A stretch of 8,232 nt of DNA from an uncultured Roseateles sp. GTDB taxonomy: Bacteria > Pseudomonadota > Gammaproteobacteria > Burkholderiales > Burkholderiaceae. A model generated the notes under the pieces. That model did not search any database. It was not told the origin of the DNA and saw nothing but the letters and a program-made list of their open reading frames with translations. Positions within the stretch are counted from its first letter, which is position 1, and each line of letters begins with the position of its first letter. The DNA lies in contig CAMLKW010000199.1 of the NCBI GenBank assembly GCA_946480605.1, positions 1-8,232 on the forward strand, written 5' to 3'. The translations under genes and the position numbers were made by a program. Below are positions 1-7,236 of this stretch, piece by piece.

Positions 1-798
1 AAGCTCATGTCCAAGATGGGCGTGCGCAACCTGGCCGGCTACAACAAGAAGATCGACGAAGCCAAGGCCAACGGCATCAGCATTCCGAACCCGTTCGCGC
101 TGAACAACGACGAGCCCGAGCCGCTGGAGCGCCTGCCCTTCATCGTCGTCGTCATCGACGAGCTGGCCGACCTGATGATGGTGGTCGGCAAGAAGATCGA
201 AGAGCTGATCGCCCGCCTGGCGCAGAAGGCGCGGGCGGCCGGCATCCACCTGATCCTGGCCACGCAGCGGCCGTCGGTGGACGTCATCACCGGCCTCATC
301 AAGGCCAACATCCCGACGCGCCTGTCCTTCCAGGTCAGCTCCAAGATCGACAGCCGCACCATCCTCGACCAGATGGGCGCCGAGGCGCTGCTGGGCATGG
401 GCGACATGCTCTACATGCCCTCGGGCACGGGCCTTCCCATCCGCGTGCACGGCGCCTTTGTCAGCGACGACGAGGTGCACCGCGTTGTGGAGTACATCAA
501 GTCGCAAGGCGAACCGAATTACATCGAAGGCATCCTCGAAGGCGGCGTGCTCGACGGCATCGACGGCGAAGCGCCGGCGCCGGGTGAATCCAGCGGCGAG
601 CAAGACCCCATGTACGACCAGGCCGTCGCCATCGTCCTACAGCACCGGAAGGCGTCCATCTCGCTGGTGCAGCGCCATCTGCGCATAGGCTACAACCGTG
701 CGGCGCGGCTGCTGGAGCAGATGGAGAAGTCCGGCCTGGTCGGAGCCCTGGCGTCCAACGGCAGCCGCGAACTGATTGTTCCGAAGCGAGACGAATGA
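1..798 (+). CDS. ftsK: DNA translocase FtsK, C-terminal part (5' end outside window)
   Basis: FtsK is a septum-anchored hexameric ATPase that pumps double-stranded DNA and helps resolve chromosome dimers at dif during division. The reading frame is open from base 1, so only the last 265 residues are visible; the membrane domain, linker and Walker A lie upstream. Visible residues 48-58 ([11 protein letters not shown]) form the Walker B strand. They are followed by the conserved stretches [20 protein letters not shown] (71-90) and [16 protein letters not shown] (109-124) of the RecA-like motor. After a short acidic, glycine- and proline-rich linker (about 185-203), residues 204-262 are the winged-helix gamma domain ([17 protein letters not shown]), which in known FtsK proteins reads the orienting KOPS sequences and contacts XerD. 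The stop codon overlaps the lolA start (ATGA), implying co-translation. SpoIIIE/SftA-type paralogues share this fold, but the lolA-rarA neighbourhood favours FtsK itself. Confidence 0.97.
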   Translation, partial: KLMSKMGVRNLAGYNKKIDEAKANGISIPNPFALNNDEPEPLERLPFIVVVIDELADLMMVVGKKIEELIARLAQKARAAGIHLILATQRPSVDVITGLIKANIPTRLSFQVSSKIDSRTILDQMGAEALLGMGDMLYMPSGTGLPIRVHGAFVSDDEVHRVVEYIKSQGEPNYIEGILEGGVLDGIDGEAPAPGESSGEQDPMYDQAVAIVLQHRKASISLVQRHLRIGYNRAARLLEQMEKSGLVGALASNGSRELIVPKRDE

Positions 799-1400
799 AG
801 AAGACCCTGATCGCCCTGACGCTGCTGTTGAGCGGCCTGGCCCGTGCCGACGCCGTCGACGCGCTGCGCGACTTCGGCCGCGATGTGAAGAGCGGCAAGG
901 CCAGCTTCACGCAGACCGTCACGTCGCCCGACGGCAAGCGCAAGAAGCTGTCCAGCGGCAGTTTCGAATTCCAGCGGCCCAACCGCTTCCGCTTCGCCTA
1001 CGCCAAGCCCTTCGAGCAGACCATCGTGGCCGATGGCACCAAGGTATGGATCTACGACGCCGACCTGAACCAGGCCAGCTCGCGCAAGCTGGCCGATGCC
1101 CTGGGCGCCACGCCGGCGGCCTTGCTGGCCGGCACCGACCTCGAACGCGACTTCACGTTGAAGGCCGCGGCGGCCGACGGCGGGCTGGAATGGGTTCAAG
1201 CGGTCCCGAAGCAGGCCGAGTCCACCATCCAGACACTGAAGCTGGGCTTCAAGGGCAAGAACCTGGCCGCGATGGAAATCGTCGACGGTTTCGGCCAGCG
1301 CTCGCGTCTGGACTTCAGCGCGGTGCAGGCCAACGTGGCCTTGGGCGCCGAGCGCTTCCAGTTCAAGCTGCCGGCCGGGGCCGACCTGATCGAGCAATAG
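795..1400 (+). CDS. lolA: Outer-membrane lipoprotein carrier protein LolA
   Basis: LolA is the periplasmic chaperone that takes lipoproteins released by the LolCDE ABC transporter and hands them to LolB in the outer membrane. The 201-residue product has the family's usual length. It starts with a classic signal peptide ([18 protein letters not shown]), with likely cleavage after Ala18. The mature part shows the LolA beta-barrel pattern: KASFTQTV near residue 36, then [15 protein letters not shown] and a [11 protein letters not shown] strand pair around residues 54-90, which line the hydrophobic lipid pocket in characterised members. The start ATG overlaps the ftsK stop by four bases, and only a weak purine run (AAGCGAGACGA) precedes it, so translation is probably coupled to ftsK. 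The long palindromic element begins on the base immediately after the TAG stop. Confidence 0.95.
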   Translation: MKKTLIALTLLLSGLARADAVDALRDFGRDVKSGKASFTQTVTSPDGKRKKLSSGSFEFQRPNRFRFAYAKPFEQTIVADGTKVWIYDADLNQASSRKLADALGATPAALLAGTDLERDFTLKAAAADGGLEWVQAVPKQAESTIQTLKLGFKGKNLAAMEIVDGFGQRSRLDFSAVQANVALGAERFQFKLPAGADLIEQ

Positions 1401-1561
1401 ACAAGCTGTGAACGGACCCCGCACGCCCGCTCATTCCGCTGCAACGCTGCCGCTCTGCGTTGCAAATGCTCGCCGTAGTCCCAGCTACGGCTCCGCTTTG
1501 CGCCTTGATCGGCAGCGCCACAGCGGCCTGCTCGGACGCGCGCAATCCGTTCGCAGCTTGT
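1401..1561. repeat. 161-bp palindromic element with 16-bp terminal inverted repeats (MITE-like candidate)
   Basis: This stretch fills the whole gap between lolA and rarA. Bases 1401-1416 (ACAAGCTGTGAACGGA) are the inverted complement of 1546-1561 with one mismatch, and that mismatch would be a G-U pair in RNA. The symmetry continues inward around the same axis near 1481: CCGCTG 1436-1441 with CAGCGG 1521-1526, CGCTGCCG 1445-1452 with CGGCAGCG 1510-1517, CAAA 1463-1466 with TTTG 1497-1500, and GCCGTAG 1472-1478 with CTACGGC 1485-1491 around a six-base loop. By eye more than 50 of about 78 possible pairs form. No open frame of interest and no flanking target duplication is visible. It could be a non-autonomous mobile repeat, a REP-like intergenic repeat, or a structured RNA segment in the lolA-rarA transcript. 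The symmetry is directly visible; the mobile origin is inference. Confidence 0.75.
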
Positions 1562-2894
1562 GAACTCGCTGTTCGACGACGAGCCCCTGCCCGACGCCAC
1601 CCCTGCGCCGGCGGCGCCGCTTGCCGGCATTCCGCTGGCCGAGCGCCTGCGGCCCAAGACGCTGGACGAGGTGATCGGCCAGCGCCACCTGCTGGGGCCT
1701 GGCATGCCGTTGCGCGTCGCCTTCGATGCCGGCCGGCTGCACAGCATGATCCTGTGGGGGCCGCCGGGCGTCGGCAAGACCACGCTGGCGCGGCTGATGG
1801 CCGGCAGCTTCGATGCGCAGTTCATCGCGATCTCGGCGGTGCTGGGCGGTGTGAAAGACATCCGTGAGGCCGTCGAGCGCGCGCAGGTCGCTGCCGCACA
1901 GGGGCGACGAACGGTGGTGTTCGTCGACGAGGTGCACCGCTTCAACAAGGCGCAGCAGGACGCCTTCCTGCCGCATGTCGAGGCCGGCCTGTTCACCTTC
2001 ATCGGCGCGACGACGGAGAACCCCAGCTTCGAGGTCAACTCGGCGCTGCTGTCGCGTGCGACGGTGCAGGTGCTGAAGAGCCTGGACGCCGAGGAACTGG
2101 GCCAGCTCATCGCGCGCGGCTCGGAGGAGCTGGGCATCACGCCACCCACTCCCGAAGCCGCGCAGCGCCTCATCGGCTATGCCGACGGTGACGCGCGCCG
2201 GCTGCTGAACGCGTTCGACACGTCTGCCTCGCTGGCGCAAGGCGCGCAGATCGACGAGGCGCTGCTGGAGCGCGCTTTAGGCGAACAGCTGCGCCGCTAC
2301 GACAAGGGCGGTGACCAGTTCTACGACGTCATCTCGGCGCTGCACAAGTCCGTGCGCGGCAGCAACCCGGACGGCGCGCTGTACTGGTTCGCGCGCATGC
2401 TGGATGGCGGCGTGGACGCCCGCTACATCTCGCGCCGCCTCATCCGCATGGCCAGCGAGGACATCGGCTTGGCCGACCCGCGCGCGCTGCGCATCACGCT
2501 GGACGCGGCCGAGGCCTATGAGCGCCTTGGTTCGCCCGAAGGCGAGTTGGCGCTGGCCGAGGCCGTCGTCTATCTGGCCGTGGCTGCCAAGAGCAATGCC
2601 GTCTACAAGGCCTTCAACGAGGTCAAGGCTTTCATCAAGCAAGACCAGAGCCGCCCGGTGCCCGTGCACCTGCGCAATGCGCCGACCAAGCTGATGAAGG
2701 AGCTGGGCTACGGCCACGCGTATCGCTACGCGCACGACGAGCCCAACGCCTACGCGGCCGGCGAGCAGTACCTGCCCGACGGCCTGGAAGGGCAGGGCTG
2801 GTATGCGCCCGTGCCGCGCGGCCTGGAGTCGCGCATCGCCGACAAGCTGGCCGAACTGCGCCGGCTGGATGATGAAGCGGCTGCTGGCAGCTAG
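1560..2894 (+). CDS. rarA: Replication-associated recombination protein A (RarA/MgsA), AAA+ ATPase
   Basis: RarA is a clamp-loader-like AAA+ ATPase (MgsA in E. coli, relative of eukaryotic WRNIP1/Mgs1) that acts at stalled replication forks and interacts with SSB. The 444-residue product shows, in order: the N-terminal box LAERLRPKTLDEVIGQRHLL (26-45), Walker A GPPGVGKT (67-74), Walker B VVFVDEVH (119-126) followed by RFNKAQQDAFLPHVE, sensor-1 region FIGATTENPSF (147-157), and SALLSR with the likely arginine finger at 166. The C-terminal half is the family tetramerisation and lid region (DVISALHKSVRGSNPDGALYW). The GTG at 1560 is chosen because a TGA lies in frame at 1506-1508, no other start codon falls between them, and MNSLF resembles N-termini of relatives as I recall them. 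No Shine-Dalgarno sequence precedes it; the upstream bases belong to the palindromic element, whose right end supplies the first two bases of the start codon. Confidence 0.95.
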   Translation: MNSLFDDEPLPDATPAPAAPLAGIPLAERLRPKTLDEVIGQRHLLGPGMPLRVAFDAGRLHSMILWGPPGVGKTTLARLMAGSFDAQFIAISAVLGGVKDIREAVERAQVAAAQGRRTVVFVDEVHRFNKAQQDAFLPHVEAGLFTFIGATTENPSFEVNSALLSRATVQVLKSLDAEELGQLIARGSEELGITPPTPEAAQRLIGYADGDARRLLNAFDTSASLAQGAQIDEALLERALGEQLRRYDKGGDQFYDVISALHKSVRGSNPDGALYWFARMLDGGVDARYISRRLIRMASEDIGLADPRALRITLDAAEAYERLGSPEGELALAEAVVYLAVAAKSNAVYKAFNEVKAFIKQDQSRPVPVHLRNAPTKLMKELGYGHAYRYAHDEPNAYAAGEQYLPDGLEGQGWYAPVPRGLESRIADKLAELRRLDDEAAAGS

Positions 2895-3768
2895 CGCGCT
2901 GCTGCTGGGCCTGGCGGCCCAGGCGGCAGACGGCCCCACGCTGGCCCGCGTGCGCGACACCGGCGTCATCGTCATCGGTTACCGCGCCGCGTCGCTGCCG
3001 TTCTCCTATCTGGATGCGCAACTCAAGCCCACCGGCTACAGCATCGAGCTGTGCGAACGCATCGTCGCCGCGGTGCGCACCAGGCTCGCGCTGCCTGACC
3101 TGGAAGTGCGCCGCGTGGAGGTGGCCTCAGCCACGCGCATGCCACTGGTGGCCAACGGCACGCTGGACCTGGAGTGCGGCATCACGACGCACAACGCCGA
3201 GCGCGAGCGCACGCAGGCCTTCTCGCTGACCACCTTCATCGCTGAGACGCGGCTGCTGACGCGTGGTCCCGAGCGCGTTCAGGGCCTGGCCGACCTGCGG
3301 GGGCTGCCGGTGGCGACGACGGTGGGCACGACCAGCATCCAGCATCTGGCGAAAGTCAACGAGCAGCAGGCGCTGGGCATCCACATCCTCGGCGGGCTGG
3401 ACGACCCCGAGGGTTTCCAGCTGCTCAAGAGCGGCCGGGCCAAGGCCTTCCTGATGGACGACGTGCTGCTGCGCGCGATGCTGGCCCAGCAGGGCGCGGC
3501 CGCGGCGGAGTACCGCATCTCCGAGCGCGCCTTGACCATCGAACCCTACGCGCTGGGCCTGCGTGGCGGCGACCCGCAGTTCAAGGCGCTGGTGGACGAC
3601 GTGATTGCCGGCCTGTATCGCAGCGGCGAGATCCATGCGATCTACCGTCGCTGGTTCGAGTCGCCGCTGCCGGCGTCGGGGCTGAACCTGAAGCTGCCGA
3701 TGAGTGCGGCTTTCCGCCGCGTCATTGCGAATCCGACCGACTCGCCGGATCCAGAGAAATACCGCTGA
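2872..3768 (+). CDS. Periplasmic amino-acid-binding protein, GltI (glutamate/aspartate) type
   Basis: This is a type II solute-binding protein of the polar amino-acid ABC family. It should capture an amino acid, plausibly glutamate or aspartate, in the periplasm. Counted from the ATG at 2872 it has 298 residues. The signal peptide is MKRLLAASALLLGLAAQA, with likely cleavage after an AQA site. The mature chain begins with TLARVRDTGVIVIGYR and continues with PFSYLD (43-48), NGTLDLECG (95-103) and SGRAKAFLMDD (187-197), which closely match E. coli GltI as I remember it. The ATG at 2869 is an equally possible start; either way the gene overlaps the end of rarA by 23-26 bases with only a weak ribosome site. 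No permease or ATPase of this family lies beside it, so it is an orphan here. It may serve a distant transporter, or feed the neighbouring sensor kinase (speculative). Confidence 0.87.
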   Translation: MKRLLAASALLLGLAAQAADGPTLARVRDTGVIVIGYRAASLPFSYLDAQLKPTGYSIELCERIVAAVRTRLALPDLEVRRVEVASATRMPLVANGTLDLECGITTHNAERERTQAFSLTTFIAETRLLTRGPERVQGLADLRGLPVATTVGTTSIQHLAKVNEQQALGIHILGGLDDPEGFQLLKSGRAKAFLMDDVLLRAMLAQQGAAAAEYRISERALTIEPYALGLRGGDPQFKALVDDVIAGLYRSGEIHAIYRRWFESPLPASGLNLKLPMSAAFRRVIANPTDSPDPEKYR

Positions 3769-5101
<1,333 letters not shown>

Positions 5102-5109
<8 letters not shown>

Positions 5110-6940
5110 CTCCAGACTCCCAGGTTTCCACGGCGAGGTCGAACTCGAAACTCATGCCTTGCTCCAGCCTTTCGGCGCGCAACGTGCCGCCGAACTCATG
5201 CACGATCTTGGCGGAAATGACCAGGCCCAGGCCCAGGCCTTCGCCAGCGGGCTTGGTCGTGAAGAAGGGCTCGAACAGGCGCGCGAGGTCGGCATCGGCG
5301 ACGCCGGGGCCGCTGTCCTGCACGCGCACACGCACGCGGCGGCCGTCGTCCAGCGATTCGGTCTTGACCTGCAAGCGGCGCTGGGCCTCGCCCTGCATTG
5401 CGTCGATGGCGTTGCCGAACAGGTTCACCAGCACCTGCTCCAGCCGGTTGGCTTCGGCCTGCACGCGCAGACCCGGGGGCACGTCCACGGCCACGTCCAG
5501 CCCCAGCGCGCGGCTGCGGTGCTCCAGCAGCAGCAGCGCGGCGCGCACGCTGTCCAGCAGCGGCGCGCTGCCGGCCACGGGCTCGTCGGCCTTGCGCGCG
5601 AAGCTCTTCAGTTGGCGCGTGATCTGGCTCATGCGCTCGACCATGTCGTCCATCAGCTGCAGGTTGGTGGCGACGGCGTCCTGCCGGCCGCTCTCCAGCA
5701 GCCGGATGGAGTTGCGCGCCAGCGCGCGCAGCGCGGTCAGCGGCTGGTTGACCTCGTGCGACAGCCCGGCCGACATCTGGCCCAGCACGGCCAGCTTGCT
5801 GGCCTGCAGCAGCTCGCCCTCGGTCTGCAGGCGCTGCGCGATCTGCGCCATCAGCGCGTCGTTGGTCTGACGCAGCTCGGCCGTGCGGCTGTCCACCAAC
5901 TGCTCCAGCTGCGCGTGCGCCTGGCGCAGTTCGGCCTGGGCCTGTGTCAGCTGGCGCAGCGCACGGCGGCGCGACGACAGGTACAGCACCAGCAGGCCGA
6001 TGCTGGCGCCGCCGGCCGCGCCGCCCCAGGCGGCGAGCTGGGCCTGGCGGCGCACCTCGCCCAGGTCCGACAGGGCCACAAGCCGCAGCCCCAGCGGCAG
6101 GATCTGGCGCTGCTGCGCCAGCAGGTTGGGTGCGCCGGGCAGGCTCACCGGCGTGCCCTCGTGGGCCTGCAGCGTGGCGGGCAGGTCCAGGTCGGGGCCT
6201 ATGGCCTGCGGATAGCGCGCGCTGGCCTGCAGCGCCGCGCGGCGCGACGGATCGGCGCGGTCCAGCACCGCATAGCGCCAGGCCTGCACGGAACTCATGA
6301 TGACCACGTCCTGGTCGTCCGCCACCAGGATGCGCTCGCGTTGGCTGCGCATGCCCATGTCCACCCAGGTGGCCTCCAGCGGCGCGAGGTTGAAGCGCAC
6401 GACGATGACACCCTGTGCGCGGCCGGCCTGGCGCAACGGGTGCAGCATGTAGAAGTCCGTGCTGCCGGTCCTGTCGTCGGCGGCGAAGAACTGGCTGCGT
6501 TCCTGCGCCATCGCTTCGACCAGACGCGGCGGCGGGGCCAGCGCCTCGCTGGCGGACAAGACCTGGCCTTGCGCATCGGTGACGAAGATCTGGTGTGTGC
6601 CGGCCCGCACATTGATGCGCGCCAGCATCTGGCTGGCGAGGCGCCGGCGCTCGGCGTCCTGCGGTGTCGCCACCAGCGCCTGCAGCGTTGGGTCGATCGC
6701 CAGCAGGCTGGGCAGGTAGGCGTGCCGACCCAGTTCGGCGGCGAGGTTGGACGCGTACAGCTCCAGGCGCTCGGTGCTGAGCGCGGACAGCTGCTCGCGG
6801 CCGTTGCGCTCGCTCCATGCGTGCGCAAGCGCAAAGCCCAGCGCCACCAGCAGGCCGGTCAGGAACAGATGGAAGCCCGGCCGCCCCAGCAGCCGGGCCA
6901 GGTGCAGCGCGCGCAGGCGAAAGGGATCGGGAACAAGCAT
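5102..6940 (-). CDS. DctB-type membrane sensor histidine kinase
   Basis: This is the partner kinase of the overlapping response regulator, in the inner membrane. From the ATG at 6940 it has 612 residues. A basic N-terminus is followed by a first membrane span at about 23-42 (FHLFLTGLLVALGFALAHAW) and a periplasmic sensor of roughly 260 residues of the double-PDC (dCache) kind typical of DctB. A second span lies at about 303-321 (AAWGGAAGGASIGLLVLYL), then a Gln/Leu-rich coiled coil (325-385). The HisKA box GLSHEVNQPLTALR has the phospho-accepting histidine at 395. The ATPase domain shows NLFGNAIDAM (N box, 506-515), DSGPG (G1, 542-546), FEPFFTTK (F box) and GEGLGLGL (G2, 566-573). The frame stays open upstream to a GTG at 7075, but those 45 residues look like control-region sequence, and the ATG fits DctB lengths better; neither start has a clear ribosome site. 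DctB members sense C4-dicarboxylates and the related AauS senses acidic amino acids; the ligand here is unknown. Confidence 0.93.
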
Positions 6941-6984
6941 GGCGAGGAGGCGCCAGTGTGCCCATGTGTGGAGCGCCGCGGCGG

Positions 6985-7002
6985 GCCGGCCGGCGGTTTT
7001 TT
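6985..7002 (+). terminator. Weak terminator-like GC palindrome followed by T6
   Basis: GCCGGCCGGC (6985-6994) is a perfect ten-base palindrome. CGCCG at 6974-6978 can also pair with CGGCG at 6991-6995. A run of six T follows at 6997-7002. Read on the + strand this resembles an intrinsic terminator. No + strand gene ends here, so it could only stop antisense transcription coming through the kinase gene, or it may be chance in GC-rich DNA. Confidence 0.2.
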
Positions 7003-7010
7003 CAGGGCTG

Positions 7011-7022
7011 GCGGAAACCCGC
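7011..7022 (+). promoter_or_regulatory. Candidate enhancer (UAS) palindrome, copy 1
   Basis: GCGGAAACCCGC is an imperfect palindrome (GCGG/CCGC arms). It matches the reverse complement of the second copy at 7043-7054 in 11 of 12 bases. Its centre lies about 150 bp upstream of the -24 GG of the livH sigma-54 promoter, in the usual range for enhancer-binding proteins. The linked DctD-type regulator is the natural candidate ligand, by inference. Confidence 0.45.
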
Positions 7023-7042
7023 TCGGGCTGCGTGCGGTTTGT

Positions 7043-7054
7043 GCGGATTTCCGC
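7043..7054 (-). promoter_or_regulatory. Candidate enhancer (UAS) palindrome, copy 2
   Basis: GCGGATTTCCGC on the + strand (GCGGAAATCCGC on the - strand) has perfect five-base arms around TT. Its centre is 32 bp, about three helical turns, from copy 1, which would put both sites on the same DNA face. Its centre is about 118 bp upstream of the -24 element of the livH promoter. Confidence 0.45.
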
Positions 7055-7076
7055 CCACCTGGGCCGGGTCGACACT

Positions 7077-7088
7077 CGTGAAATCCGA
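7077..7088 (+). promoter_or_regulatory. Possible third, degenerate enhancer-like site
   Basis: CGTGAAATCCGA shares the uninterrupted core GAAATCCG with copy 2 as read on the - strand (8 of 12 bases overall). Its centre is 34 bp from copy 2, again close to three turns. It has lost the outer symmetric bases, so it may be a weak site or chance. Confidence 0.22.
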
Positions 7089-7164
7089 CCTTGACCGATG
7101 GCGTGGGACGGATCAAACGCCAGACCGTTTCAGGCGGTCGGTGAATACCCTTGAAACCGGCCGA

Positions 7165-7181
7165 TTGGCACGAGGGTTGCG
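7165..7181 (+). promoter_or_regulatory. Sigma-54 (-24/-12) promoter for livH
   Basis: TTGGCACGAGGGTTGCG matches the sigma-54 consensus YTGGCACGRNNNTTGCW at every defined position except the last. The invariant GG (7167-7168) and GC (7179-7180) are separated by the required ten bases. Transcription would start near 7191-7192, leaving a leader of about 45 bases before the livH ATG. Such promoters are silent without an AAA+ activator, and one is encoded by the second gene of the divergent operon next door. NtrC is another possible activator, but I see no NtrC-type site. Confidence 0.85.
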
Positions 7182-7199
7182 ATCTCTGCCCTGTCGCGT

Positions 7200-7214
7200 G
7201 GCGCATGCTGCGCC
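7200..7214 (+). other. Short hairpin in predicted livH leader
   Basis: GGCGCATGCTGCGCC forms a six-pair stem with a three-base loop between the predicted start of transcription and the livH ribosome site. It leaves the ribosome site free and has no T-run, so a role in transcript stability is possible and a role as terminator is unlikely. Confidence 0.3.
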
Positions 7215-7227
7215 CAACAAATTTGCT

Positions 7228-7231
7228 GGAG
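7228..7231 (+). promoter_or_regulatory. Ribosome binding site deciding the livH start
   Basis: GGAG lies five bases before the ATG at 7237. The open frame runs far upstream, but this site, the sigma-54 promoter just before it and the hydrophobic family N-terminus right after the ATG fix the start here. Confidence 0.85.
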
Positions 7232-7236
7232 CCCTC

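Larger units (their letters stand above)
6941..7236. promoter_or_regulatory. Divergent control region between sensor kinase gene and livH
   Basis: This 296-bp region separates the kinase gene (leftward) from livH (rightward). From left to right it holds a GC-only palindrome with a T6 run (6985-7002), two matching palindromes (7011-7022 and 7043-7054) with a weaker related site (7077-7088), an inverted repeat GACCG-N7-CGGTC (7123-7139), a sigma-54 promoter facing livH (7165-7181), a small leader hairpin (7200-7214) and the livH ribosome site. I found no convincing sigma-70 promoter in either direction. The first 135 bases are also open in the kinase frame, but the density of symmetric sites argues that they are regulatory. 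Confidence 0.75.

Noticed and set aside
1460..1488. Possible sigma-70 promoter for rarA inside the palindrome (TTGCAA, 17-base gap)
   Set aside because: The -35 matches four of six bases, but the hexamer at the -10 spacing (AGCTAC) has almost no match.
690..2240. Several - strand open frames across lolA and rarA
   Set aside because: They are composition-driven shadows of conserved + strand genes, with no ribosome sites or family motifs.
2790..2797. GGGCAGGG, a match to the E. coli KOPS consensus GGGNAGGG near ftsK
   Set aside because: A single eight-base match with one free position is expected by chance in several kb of GC-rich DNA, and orientation bias cannot be judged from one site.
2803..2871. 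Longer form of the binding protein starting at GTG 2803
   Set aside because: The extra residues are the out-of-frame reading of the rarA end and would bury the signal peptide that begins at the ATG at 2872 (or 2869).
5159..7081. Long + strand open frame (640 codons) opposite the kinase gene
   Set aside because: Its translation is rich in Gln, Arg, His, Ala and Gly without domain pattern. It is the mirror of a well-supported kinase gene and arises from GC-biased codons.
7123..7139. Inverted repeat GACCG-N7-CGGTC as an additional activator site
   Set aside because: It is unrelated in sequence to the other palindromes and short enough to occur by chance; kept only as a note within the control region.
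7151..7179. TTGAAA as a sigma-70 -35 element for livH
   Set aside because: The sequence 17 bases downstream (GGGTTG) is not a -10 element; the overlapping sigma-54 promoter explains the region better.
6817..7236. Upstream extension of livH in the same open frame
   Set aside because: It lies opposite the kinase 5' end and the control region and has no membrane pattern; the ribosome site and promoter fix the start at 7237.
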